This document shows, one piece after another, positions 43,526 through 54,361 of a DNA stretch of 64,000 bases. Under the pieces are notes generated by a model. The model did no database searches. It was not told the origin of the DNA and saw only the letters and a program-made list of their open reading frames with translations. The DNA is from Zygnema cylindricum (lineage: Eukaryota > Streptophyta > Zygnematophyceae > Zygnematales > Zygnemataceae): assembly GCA_037447655.1 (NCBI GenBank), contig JBBHKE010000441.1:25530-89529 (forward strand). Direction: 5' to 3'. A program made the translations under genes and the position numbers. Position 1 is the first letter of the stretch. Each line of letters begins with the position of its first letter.

Positions 43526-45039
43526 TAGCATGGATCGCCTCTTTCTCTCTCTCTCTCTCTCGCTTTCTCTCTCCCCCTCTCCCCCCCTCTCTCTCTCTCT
43601 CTCCCTTGTTTTATCTCCTCTCTCCTCAACACCTTTGGGGGTTTAGTCATCAACATACCTTCCTCTCCTGTTTCCTCCTCTTGTCTCTGCCTCCTTCCGT
43701 CATTTTTCCCTCTCTCCCTTCTCCTCTCTCTCTCTCTCTCTGCATCCCAACTCCCCTCCCTCCAGCTAGTTTCTCTGAGAACATGGTGGACCTCTGAGTG
43801 GTTTTCAATTAAATTTGGATTCTGCAACATTCCCCTCTCACATATTGAGCTTCTGTCTTTCGGTTCAACCGTTTTTTTTTTTTTAGGATATAAATGAAAC
43901 AAGAGCTCGCGAATCGATACACATTGTTTTTTTTTTTTTTTGGTTCCTCAAACTCGAAAATACCATGAGTAAAATCTTGTCTTTACTTGCTAGTATTTTC
44001 CTTTCTGGATGTAGGTTTTGACGTTTTTTGGGCTCCACTTTTGTCAAATTAGTGCATAGGGAAGTTTTTAACATGTGAAAGATTAATACATTTTAAGTGT
44101 TCTTTTTCTTATTCACATCATCATTGGAAGGAAAGATTTATCGGTTTCCTATTTTGGCAAAAAACGAAATTGATGATTTTTCTTAAACACAGTCTCTAGG
44201 ACCTGGAAATTTTTATTCTTTTAGATTTGGATATTGTGTTGTACTTTTTCCTGTAAATTAATGAAAAACTTGTCCAATCAACTATGGCCATCAATCAAGC
44301 TTTGGCTTTTATGTTCACTAACATACACATTTTCTTAAATGTTTTCTTGTTAATTTTTGTTAGTTTTCCACTTACTAATTACGAATTTCTACTTTCTCCG
44401 TAATAGTCCACTGGGTTTGAAACTTTCAACTAGAGGTGGTAAGTTTTGAGTTCAATTTTACGATTGTAACTAAAGTGAGATGTGATATAAGTGTAAGAGT
44501 TACTTCAAATCTTAGTCCCGATGTGGGAAAAAAACAATCGGAAACGTTATATCTAGGTTGACCACACTTATATGCTTGCTGTACCGTATAATATGTTAGA
44601 AATATATAGCGGGTAGTTTTCTCACATTTGAACTATGAAGGGGACGCATGGTACAAATATTACACGAATTTGAGTTCAATACATAAAACAAACTTCCATC
44701 TCTTCTGTCACTTCCATTAGGGTTTCATGGTGGGATGGGTTAAGAACGAAAGGTTCAAGAAAGAATGTGACGTGGACGCAAGTTCAAGCTTACGTTTGGC
44801 AAACTCTATTTCTGAGAGTTAAAAGAGGGATTAAAGAAGACTTGTCTAATGCAATGGTCGGCAATAATCACTCTCAAATAGAGTGAAGGATCATAGTAGA
44901 TATCAATCAATAATGTTATATACGTAATATCATATTAGAGTTGTCAAGCTGCGAGTTTAAGGCTTACATCAAAGACATGGTACGTTCGGTCTGCTGTTAT
45001 ATTGATGTTGCATTATTCTATAACTATATAGTATTTTAC
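43526..45039. other. 3' flank of the Gln-rich gene, no gene recognised
   Basis: It begins with CT-dinucleotide tracts at about 43537-43605 and 43715-43742, then T-rich and AT-rich sequence. This includes the presumed 3' UTR. From about 44420 the sequence looks like decayed repeat DNA, but I cannot assign it to a family. Confidence 0.4.
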
Positions 45040-46520
45040 AACTTGAGCATTTTATGAGATTTACAGTGTGTTGCCGTATCATACTGTATCATTATTTGAC
45101 TGTCTAATATAGCTCAAGTCTTACTAGGTTTCCTGAAATATTATATTCTTTCATTGCTTGACTATTAAGCAATGTTACACTATGGTTGACTGTTTAGCAC
45201 AGCTTTGAGTTTTACTGTATGCTCTGCCATGTTATACTATCCTTGTTTACTATTTACTATTAAATACGTTTCATCTGGTATAGTGCCATATTAGGTTTTA
45301 TCGTTGTTTTGACTTCACACACGTTTGACTCAGTTGTGCTACCATTATATCATTATTTGGCTGCTCAGTTTTGTTAAGTCTTAGTGTGCTGCGATATTAT
45401 ATATCTGCATTACTTCATTTTTTTACTGTCCATTATTGTGCATGTATTAGTTGGTGTGCAGTCATATTATGTTATTACGTTACCTTGACTGTTCTTATAG
45501 TTCAAGCTTTACTTGATCGACTAACACGCTATACACAATTTAGTATTTCGCAAGATTAACTCGGTGTGTTACCGCATAACAATGCATTATTATTTGACTG
45601 GTTGATGAAGGTCAAGTTTTACTTGATGTACGGCCATATTATGCCATATATTTATTTGAAGATTCACCATTGTAAATCATTATTCCATTATTTAGTGTTG
45701 TACAAAATTTACTTGACATGGTGCCATATTACATTATGTCGTTGTTTGACAGTTTTTATATTGTTCAAGTCTTACTCGGTGTTCTGCCATATTATATTAT
45801 ATCATTATTTGATTATTTAGAAGTGTACTTGTTCCGCTCAGTGTGCTGCCATATTGTATTATAACATTTTTAATACAGCCCAAGATATTGTATTTACTTC
45901 GTTTGAAGCCATATTATATTGCATCATTATTCAACTATGTAGTAGTGACCATGTTTTGCTTGGTTTGAAGCCTTCTTATTTTATATCACTCTCTGACTAC
46001 TTAGTTGTGTGAATGTTTATTTTGGTGTGCTGCTAAATTATTAAATATCAGAATCTGACTGTTTAGCATTGTACAAGTACTACTCGCATGCTGCGATGTT
46101 ATACTGCAACATTATGTGACTGTTCAACATAGTTCAAATTCTACTCGGTCAGTTACCATATTATATAGTATTTCAGTATTATACGAGTTTTTGTAGGTGT
46201 TGGCATATTACATTTAAATCATAATTTGACAGTTATGTACAGTTCAAGTTTTACTTGAGTCCCTGCCATATTATATTGTTTCGTTATTTGACTTATATTA
46301 TTTCATTGTTTGACTATTTAGTGTTGGACATGTTTTACCTAGTGTGCTGCCAGAGTACATTATAACAGTATTTGAATCTTTAGCATTACACAAGGATTAC
46401 TAGGTGCGTTGCAATATTATACTGTATCATTCTTTGACCGTTTACGGTTCAAGTTTTACTTGGTCGGCTATCGTATTATATAAAATCATTATTTGACTGT
46501 TAAGTCCTCTTCAAGTTTCA
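45040..46520 (+). repeat. Degenerate minisatellite, units of about 60-75 bp
   Basis: The phrase TGCCATATTATATTGTATCA, followed by TTATTTGACTGTTTAG and TTCAAGTTTTACTCGGTGTG, recurs in one orientation some twenty times with heavy sequence drift (for example at about 45068, 45132, 45228, 45340, 45385, 45560, 45780, 45845, 46090, 46400 and 46455). Unit length varies. Short open frames inside it are translations of the repeat, not genes. Confidence 0.8.
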
Positions 46521-47255
46521 CTCTGCGTATGAAGAAGCCACAGTAGACCTATGATGCAAACGAATGAAATGCTTCTTTTTAGAGTGAAGTTATAAAACCT
46601 CTGGGAAAGGTTTGGACTATATGTATGCCGTCACTATAACATTGTTTTTTGAAGGACGAATATCAGGTGCCTTGGTTTGTGAGAATGAGAAAATGTGAGA
46701 AATTAACATTGTGAACGTAGTTCTAAGGTACAAAAAATTAGCGCCAACTTATACATAAGCTAGGTTAAGAATGTAACATGCCCTCGCCTTCCACAATGAA
46801 ATTAAGTGGATGAATGACCTGAACAAACTAAACTGGTATACTGACTCCGGTTTAACATCAGAAATCAGCTCAAATAGACATGTTTACAGGTCGAGACACA
46901 CAAGCATGGGAAATAGATGAACACATCGTCGTGGAGATAGGAATTAGGACTAAGATAAAAAAGGTACAGACAGCTTGAGTGAGGAAAAAATGAAATACAA
47001 AATCAGATTGAAATGTTGAAAAAAATTATAGTCTCACTTACAACTTTCGTTTGTAAGTTGAGTCGACTTCCTAAGCCGATGTGATCATGACAAGTTTACA
47101 GTACTGTACACCACAAAAGGATGAAGGATAAAGTGGGACGGATTTCAAGATACATGGAGTTGCAAAATTATTTATCTCCTTATTTATCCCTCTTTGGTTC
47201 CATAATCCACAAGAGAGATAAACCTCGTATTTCCCTAGTCCTGCGGCTATGCAAC
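46521..47255. other. Unassigned sequence between minisatellite and copia element 2
   Basis: AT-rich, with no recognisable coding motif or terminal repeat. It is the left flank of copia element 2. Confidence 0.4.
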
Positions 47256-47685
47256 TGTTAGAAGAGTAGTCTCTGATAGAAGTTAATGTTTCTGTTCAAT
47301 GTTTTTAAATAGCGAAATCCTAAATTTTGTCAACTAGAATTTCGATATTCAGAATTCTGCAGTTTGTGCAGTCTGTCCTAGTATCTAGGATTTCAGTATT
47401 TCAGTCTTTTTGTGTTTTTTCAGTCAATGTATTTTCACGTGATAAGATTCCGGTCAAGATCTGTTTATAAATCTTAACATTGGCTCTTGGCCGAAAGGTC
47501 AAAGTGCCACTTCAGAATAGGAAAGTACGTTTTAGTTCTCGAGAGGATACTCTCGAGATATTTTCTCTATTTAGCTTTTCTTTTCCTTTTGTTTTGTATC
47601 ACTTTTCAATCATTAATAAAAACAACGCATTCTGTCTGTTCCCATTCTCTCCACTCTATTTGCTATTATGACTTCACCTTTAACA
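47256..47685 (+). repeat. 5' LTR of copia element 2
   Basis: 430 nt, TG...CA. It aligns end to end with 52521-52950 with scattered substitutions and small indels. Confidence 0.9.
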
Positions 47686-47700
47686 GTATATGGGCCCGGC
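47686..47700 (+). promoter_or_regulatory. Primer-binding site of copia element 2, overlapping the gag start
   Basis: GTATATGGGCCCGGC directly follows the LTR and matches GGTTATGGGCCCACC (the half initiator tRNA-Met site of element 1) at 11 of 15 positions, including the run TATGGGCCC. The ATG at 47690 lies inside the site and opens the gag frame. Confidence 0.6.
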
Positions 47701-49019
47701 AACACAAATAACTGTTGCCAAATTCAACAAATTCTATGGGCCAGACTTTTACTGTTACCAGATAGAACATCTATTTCGTCGTAAGAAACTTTGGTCAATC
47801 ATTAGTGGCAGCGAACTTGAACCAACTGACACTGCCGCCAAAACAATTTGGCTCGGTAAAAATGAGGAAGCCCACTCTCGGTTTGTCCTTGCTCTTGAGT
47901 CATAAGTGATTGACATTGTCCGCGACGCAGTTTCTGCTCAGAATGTGTGGTCACTCCTGACCTCCACATATGAGAATCACTCCCGGTCCAACAAGCTCTT
48001 TCGAAAAGGCAGGTGAATACAAATTGTAAGCTGCCTACTGACTTTATTCAAACTTACGTCCAACACCTCAAGTCTTTGGCCGGTCAACTTAAAAGCATCA
48101 AATCGCCAATCTCCGATGACGACCTTATTTTAGCTATCCAAGGAGGTTTACTGGATCACTATTCCTCTCTCATTTCCTCCCTTGACAACTCTCCAGTTGC
48201 TCTAACCATTCCAACCCTAACTACGCTACTGGCTCATGAGGAAATGAAACAATCGTTTCAAACCATAGGCCATTGGTAGACGCACAAATCTTGGCACAAA
48301 ACTCGCGCAGAGCAGGCATACTGTACGTGTGTGCGTTGTGCACGATCTTGTACGAACGTACGAATTTGACGAATGATCATAGTACAGCGCACGCCGCTGG
48401 ACGAAATTTTTTAGCGAACTGATATGACGTAGGATGACATTCCACGGGAAAGATAACCTGGAAAAAAAATAAAAACGCGGACGTAAGTCCTATCGTAAGT
48501 TGTGTTATGGGTTTTCATGTGATCTTCTTAGATCGCTAGTTTGATCAACGACCGTCCGATCGTCCAAATCTGACGGTTTAAATAAAAAATACCTCAACAC
48601 TCACAAAGATAAATAAATTGTCCTAATGTTTTTCAAAATTTAGACATGACGTTTAATTCTCTATCGATCGATGTGCAACTCAACCCTGTTTCTATTTTAT
48701 TTCATTTTGCGGCCAATACAATGTGGGTATTAAGGGCATATTGTATGTTTTGCGTACAATAGGCATATTGTATGGGCATACGCTCACCTACTTTTGAACT
48801 ATGTTTCAAACGAAATCAGAAGTCGCCCTGGCCGCTTTTTCACCCAATCCAAGCCGTCAAAATCTTCCTCTACCACCTGTTGCTATTCTCGAGCGTCAGA
48901 TTACATCGCAGATGTGTGACCGACGCTTAAATGCAAAAATGAACAACAAGGTGGACCCGACCGTAGTGGCATTTTCCTCCGCGGTAAAACAATCATCACA
49001 GGTCCTTGACTCCACTTAG
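47690..49019 (+). pseudogene. Copia element 2, gag region (split by a MITE)
   Basis: The frame starts MGPATQITVAKFNKFYGPDF, LWSIISGSELEPTDTAAKTI and stops at 47905. It continues in shifted frame with FIQTYVQHLKSLAGQLKSI and ISDDDLILAIQGGLLDHYSS, a typical UBN2 gag core, up to EEMKQSFQT. The MITE 48264-48803 interrupts there. After it the same frame resumes (FQTKSEVALAAFSPNPS), so precise excision would restore this junction. Confidence 0.8.
48264..48803. mobile_element. hAT-like MITE, family 1, inside copia gag
   Basis: The right terminus CACCTACTTTTGAACTATG is intact. The left, CATAGGCCATTGGTAGACG, is a mutated form of CATAGTTCAAAAGTAGGTG. The 8-bp target TTTCAAAC is duplicated at 48256-48263 and 48804-48811. 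It shares the interior block CCTATCGTAAGTTGTGTTAT to GGCATATTGTATGGGC with the copies at 13038 and 53800. Its first 200 nt are specific to this copy. Confidence 0.85.
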
Positions 49020-50135
49020 ATCGTTGATTCGGGTGCATATCACCACTTATGATCACGCGCCGATTAGTTCTCATCTCTGACTGCACTCTGTCCACCAATG
49101 TCAATCGTACTTGGCAACAACAGTACCTTCACGGCTACTCATATTGGTCGTACTGTCACACCTTCCAACTCCAACCGTCAAACCTGTATTACTCTCTCCA
49201 ACGTCCTTTTTGTACCGGAATTACAAAAGAATCTTTTCCATGTCGGTGCGGCCTTAAAAAAAGGAGCAACAACCATTTTTTCCTCCAATCGAGTTAGCTT
49301 TTTATCCCCAACAAAATTGACTGTAATTTGGGGTTAAAAGAGGCGACATCTACACCCTTTCGTCCTTTTCGTCCATTGGATTCGCCAACATGGTCGTCGC
49401 TTCCTCACAAGCCACCTTTTCAAAATGGCACCTGCGATATGGCCACCTATCTAGCTCCAGTCTCCATCACTTGACCAAGGATCTTATGACTGGACTGGAA
49501 CTGTTTGCCAATCAGAAACTTTTGTTTTGTTGCGGTTGCGTGGAAGAAAAGTTCTCTCGACCGTCTTTTCCCTCATTTAAGTCCAAATCCAACGGACCAC
49601 TTGATTTAATCCACTCTGATCTATTTGGACCAATGTCTGTTTCAAGTCACAATGGCTCCCAATAATTTGTAACATTTGTTGAAGACAACGCACGCTTTTG
49701 TCACATCTAACTAATTTGCCAAAATTTTGATACTTTTGTTACTTTTCAACAATTTAAAGCAAAAGTAGAAAATTACTACAATTCTCGGATCAAAATTCTT
49801 TGGACGGACATCGGCGGCGAATTCTGTTCCACACAATTCGCCTTGTTTCTCTCTGCTCATAGAATCACACACCAGACTACAATCACACACCAAACTACAA
49901 TGGCATATACACTCTAACAGAACGATGTCGCCGAACGGTGCAACCTTACCATCATCAACATGGCACGCTCCATGCTCCATTTTGTCGGCATCCCAACAAT
50001 ATTTTGGGGAGAATTTGTTACAACGACAAAATATCTCTGAAATCTCTGTCCAACTTCCAGTCTCTTGAATCTCACACCTTACGAGGCTTAGACAGGAACA
50101 AAACCGATTCTCAATCACTTACGAATATTAGGTAG
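49020..50135 (+). pseudogene. Copia element 2, pre-integrase and integrase region
   Basis: LYYSLQRPFCTGITKE/VPELQKNLFHVG precede the pre-integrase zinc module (KWHLRYGHLSSSSLHHL, CCGCVEEKFSRPSF) and the start of the integrase core (LDLIHSDLFGPM) in the frame 49390-49665. The rest (about 49670-50100) is broken by stops, with fragments such as VKILWTDIGGEFC. Confidence 0.75.
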
Positions 50136-50823
50136 TGTTGCGTGGATCAAGGATCTTACGCAAAATGGAGCAACCGTGCAAAGCTTAGCTACATGGTTGG
50201 ATATTCAAACGAATCTAAGGCATACCGAATATGGCTAATCCAAGAACGTTAAGTTTCACTCACCCGTGATATGACATTTGATGAAACTCCCTTGCTTAAC
50301 AAACTCATTTACCCCTCTCCTCCTTCCCTTTTTCTTACCGTTCACATCTCGCCTCCTTCAACAACTCAAATTTTAGTAATATCCTATACATCAATTTCCA
50401 TTCTCTCTATCTCTGCCTCTCCTCTCGATTATCCCTCATCTTCCCTTGTCCAAACCTCATCTACTCTTTTCCTTTCCTCAAACTCCTTACCTATTCAAAC
50501 GACACTCTCCAATCCCTACTCCCTCTCTCCTATTCGCTCAAATGAGCCTCTTTCCATTATTCCTAAAGTCTTTCCAGATTCCTCTTAGCCCGTCCGACTC
50601 CTAGCCTACAGAAAAGCGACATAGTCGACCTTAAGCGCAGAACTCATAGCGTCGCCAATATTTCCACTTTCGATGTACCTCTATCCTTCATTGGTTCTAT
50701 GGAAGGCCCTAACGTTGCACAACAGAAAGCGGCTACATATGCGATATTGGCCACTCTCCAAAAAATAGAACTTAGGAGCTTACACCCTTCCCTCGAGACT
50801 GAAAAGACATCGGTTCTAAATAG
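50136..50823 (+). pseudogene. Copia element 2, integrase-RT linker region
   Basis: Holds the Ser/Pro-rich linker frame 50271-50588 (begins MTFDETPLL, like the REVTFDE-type sequence after copia integrases) and further decayed codons to 50823. Not catalytic. Confidence 0.5.
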
Positions 50824-52505
50824 GTGTTTAGAATCAAAACAAACTCTTATGGAACCTTAGATTGGTTGAAAGCCAGATTTTTTGCAAATAGTTTTCTTCA
50901 GAAAGAATGGCTTGAATTTACAAAGGTTTACGCACGTGTTGCCGAATTCGCCTCCATTCCCAACCTTCTCTCTCTCGTCGCCTCTCAAGATTGGCACGTC
51001 CATCAGATCGACATGCCATCGCCGTTTCTCTATGGCGCCCTCAAAGAAGATTTTTTTTCCAACAACCCGAAAGTTGCATCTCCCTGTGCACTGAGCATCC
51101 AACCTGTCATCCTCTCAAATCCCTTTACGGCTTGAAGCAAGCTCTTCGCGTTTAGAGTGAACATCTTGAAGCCATTCTCATCCGTGGGGGCTTTTGTAAA
51201 ATTGCAGCCGACTTTGGTATTTTCTTCAAGGGTAATCAGGACTCTCTTTTAATCACCATCATTTACGTCGATGATCTTGTCCTCTCTAGTCCCTCTCAGT
51301 CTGCAATTTTGCAAGTCAAAACCATACTTAACTCCTATTTTGCAACGACAGATTTTGGGAATTGGAGTATCGCCTTGGCATTTTAGTAATGATCGTCCAG
51401 CGCAAACCCTTCACCTCTCTTAAGGAAATTATATCTCTGAGATCTTAGAGAGGTTCTCTATGTCAAGCTCCACTCCTATCTCCACTCCCTCGGGTGCAAA
51501 CACTAAACTTACTTCAAAATCTGGTGGGCTTGTCCATATAGACATCCATGACTTATATAGATCCATGGTCGGCAACACCAAAACTCTAGTGGTTTTGTCC
51601 ACGTCCATGACTTATATAGATCCATGGTCGGCAACACCAAATTTACTTCAAACTCTGGTGGTTTTGTCCACAGTGACATCCATGACTTATATAGATCCAT
51701 AGTTGGCAGTCTAATGTACGCAAAACTTACTTCAAAATCTGGTGGGCCTGACCACGGAGACATCCACGACTTATATAGATCCATGGTCGGGAACACCAAA
51801 TTTACTTCAAACTCTAGTAGTTTTGTCCACGGAGACATCCATGACTAATATAGATCCATGGTCGGTAGTCTAATGTACGCAATGATTGGCACTAGGCCAA
51901 ACATCGCTGTCGCAGTCGGACAACTTAGTGAATTTGTTTCTAGCCCAACCTTTAAGCACCTCCTTGCACCTAAGCAAGTACTCTGCTATCTACAAGGCAC
52001 CAAATCTCTACGCCTTACCTTCACCGGTGGCGATTCTTCTTCCTTCATTGGCTTTTGGGATGCGGACTGGGGGGGAGACTTTGACACCCATCGCTCCACC
52101 TCTAGTGTCTGTTTTCCCTCGGAGGATCTCTCGTCTCCTAGGCCTCCAAAAAGCAACTCGTCGTTGCTCTATCTTCAACTGAGGCTGAATCTATGGCAGC
52201 AACACATGCTTTCAAGGAAGCAATTTGGCTCCGATCTCTCCTTCCAAATCTTCAATTTCCCCAGCTTTCCCCAACTCATATATATTGTGACTCCGAAAGT
52301 GCCCTCGCCCTAATGAGTAACCTGGTTCATCATAGACAAACCAAACACATAGACTTTCAGTTCCACTTTACACAAGAAACTATCACGAGTGGAACTCTCA
52401 CCTTTTAATTTTGCCAGACTTCTCTCCAGATGGCGGACTTCCTCACTAAATCTCTCCATCGACCTCAGTTCCAATTACATCGAGCTTATGTTGGTCTTAC
52501 CATAT
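50824..52505 (+). pseudogene. Copia element 2, RT and RNase H region
   Basis: RT: FRIKTNSYGTLDWLKARFF, FLQKEWLEFTKVYARV, WHVHQIDMPSPFLYGALKE, then IIYVDDLVLSS (about 51258-51290, catalytic YVDD). A tandem expansion follows (51495-51865), then MIGTRPNIAVAVGQLSEFV and CYLQGTKSLRLTF. RNase H: FWDADWGGDFDTHRSTS, MAATHAFKEAIWLRSLL, YCDSESALALMSN, RQTKHIDFQFHF and the end MADFLTKSLHRPQFQ. Multiple stops and shifts interrupt it. Confidence 0.8.
51495..51865 (+). repeat. Tandem repeat expansion in copia pol
   Basis: Five copies of a segment containing GACATCCATGACTTATATAG, then ATCCATGGTCGG, start at about 51541, 51601, 51675, 51759 and 51833, spaced 60-84 nt. Each encodes a version of HDLYRSMVG, the conserved YRSLVGSL motif between RT and RNase H, which is normally present once. 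Confidence 0.85.
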
Positions 52506-52520
52506 AACAAAGAGGGGGGG

Positions 52521-52950
52521 TGTTGGAAAACTAGTCTTTGATGGAAGTTAATGTTTTTGTTTAATGTTTTTAAATAGCCAAATTCTAAATTTTGTCAACT
52601 AGAATTTCTATATTCAATATTTTGCAGTCTTTGCAATCTGTCCTATTATTTAAGATTGTAGTATTTCAGTCTTCCTGTGTTTTTTCAGTTAATGTGTTTT
52701 CACGTGATAAGATTTTGGTCAAGATCCGTTTATAAATTTTGACCTTGGCTCTTGGCTGAAAGGTCAAGTGCCTCTTCAGAATAGGGAAAGTACGTTTTAG
52801 TTCTCGAGCGGATACTCTTGAGATATTTTCTCTATTTAGCTTTTCTTTTCCTTTTGTTTTGTATCAGTTTTCAATTATTAATCAAAACAGAGAATTATGT
52901 CTGTCCCCATTCTCTCCACTCTATTTGCTACTATGACTTCACCTTTAATA
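52521..52950 (+). repeat. 3' LTR of copia element 2
   Basis: Begins directly after the polypurine run, as TGTTGGAAAACTAG. Same 430-nt length as the 5' LTR. Confidence 0.9.
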
Positions 52951-53084
52951 GCGATAGCTACACATATTTGAATATGAACCATTTGCTTTTTATTGTCAAT
53001 CTCGATCATTCGCCTACTATTATTAGATGGTTAATATCTTTTTGTGAGCATAAAATCAAACTTGGTGTATGTGCCAAACGTTTG

Positions 53085-53345
53085 ATTCAATGAAGTTTGA
53101 ATAATAACTATTTCATTTGACGTAAGATTTGATCCATTAATATTTCAATGTGAACTATTTGAATTTGACATAAGATTTGATCCATTAATCTTTCAATGTG
53201 AATTATTTGACTTTGACTAAATATCTGATTTGTTAGAGTCTAAATTTGAACTGTTTGAATTTAATTAAAGATTTTATTAATTACAGTCTCAATTTTATGA
53301 ATTTGACTAAAGGTTTGATTCATGGAAGTTTGAATTTGAACTACC
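53085..53345 (+). repeat. Degenerate tandem repeat of about 48 bp
   Basis: About five units containing TAAGATTTGATCCATTAA and TTTGAATTTGAACTATTTG, at roughly 48-nt steps (53123, 53171, 53218, about 53275, about 53305). No coding potential. Confidence 0.75.
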
Positions 53346-53799
53346 TGGTCTCCGATGTTGATTGTTGTTTTATTTGACGGTCGAGATTTGCAAGTCGAGA
53401 TATGCGATTTTCCAGACAAAAGAAAATTTGTAGTGTTGTGTATCGGCAGGGTTTGCCGATAATTGATATGTACCTTTTTTTGGCTTACCGATAATCAATA
53501 TATCGACATGATATCTCGACACCAATGTTATAGCTAATAATATCAATTATTCATCGCGATAACACCGGTATCGATAAGTATCGGCAGTAATTGTACGGTT
53601 CAAATCGTTCAGCTATACAGTTTATTCGGGCGTACTGAGCCGCCATTGTTCCGTTACTCAAAGTACGGAACAGGTTGTCACATGTGGCATGCCACGCTAT
53701 ATACAATTAGAAATGGATTACAATACATTATAAAGTACTATTACATAGTGTACTATATTTTTTCCACTTTTCGCCGATAAGGAATTTGTTGGTCTCGGA

Positions 53800-54073
53800 C
53801 ATAGTTCAGAAGTAGGCGTTTTTACGGCAGGCGTTTGGTCGACGCCTTTATCGTAAGTTGTGTTATGGGCTTTTCATGTGATCTTCTTAGATCGCTACTT
53901 TGATCAGCGACCGTCCGATCATCCGAATTTGACGGTGTAAATAAAATTTTTTGGTCTGAATGTTTTAATTGTTATGAATAAGTCCGAATACAATATCGGT
54001 CTTACGGTCATAATGTATGTTTTGCATACAACAGACATATTGTATGGGCCTACTTTCACCTACTTTTGAACTA
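53800..54073. mobile_element. hAT-like MITE, family 1, short copy
   Basis: The left end CATAGTTCAGAAGTAGGCG and the right end CACCTACTTTTGAACTA (last bases lost at the junction with the next element). It shares the core GTAAGTTGTGTTATGGGC and GATCAGCGACCGTCCGATC with the other copies. It is nested in the family 3 MITE. The right target duplication is not recognisable. Confidence 0.75.
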
Positions 54074-54361
54074 GAAGTCGCAAAAATCAAAAATTTACAT
54101 AACCGAAACCGACCGTTTTTTTTTTCAAAATCTGAGAGACCGACTCCCGACCGGGTTTTGTCACACTCCAAAATTTTGTTAACCGTTAACCGACCGGCAT
54201 TTACGAAAATAAAAGTTAACCGAAACTAGATTTCTCGCGACTAACCGTGCCTGCCCGTAACCGAAAAAGTACAAAAATAACTAATGTATGACGTATGAAT
54301 AAGCCAAAAATTACGATTTGTCGCGTTCCTTTAGATTTGCACAATGAATAGTGTTTGCTAA
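54074..54361. mobile_element. Family 2 hAT MITE fragment (inverted)
   Basis: It starts GAAGTCGCAAAAATC and reads CATAACCGAAACCGACCG and GTTAACCGTTAACCGACCGG, the inverse of the right half of the copy at 34433-35321. It abuts the truncated end of the family 1 MITE. Confidence 0.65.

Larger units (their letters stand above)
47256..52950 (+). mobile_element. Ty1/copia retrotransposon (element 2), inactive
   Basis: The LTRs are both 430 nt: 47256-47685 and 52521-52950. They begin TGTTAGAAGAGTAG and TGTTGGAAAACTAG and share ATCTATTTAGCTTTTCTTTTCC-type blocks to their ends (TTTAACA / TTTAATA). A primer-site match follows the left LTR, and a polypurine tract AAAGAGGGGGGG abuts the right LTR. The internal order gag, integrase, RT, RNase H is that of copia. 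Many stops and shifts plus a MITE in gag show it is dead. The flanks GCAAC and GCGAT do not match, so no clear target duplication remains. It is only distantly related to copia element 1 in sequence. Confidence 0.9.

Noticed and set aside
45040-46520. Possible CRISPR-like or direct-repeat array
   Set aside because: Units are degenerate, variable in length, without unique spacers, and this is a eukaryotic nuclear sequence; it is a minisatellite.
47251-52955. Target duplication for copia element 2 (GCAAC / GCGAT)
   Set aside because: Only two of five bases agree, so it is not evidence of a preserved duplication.
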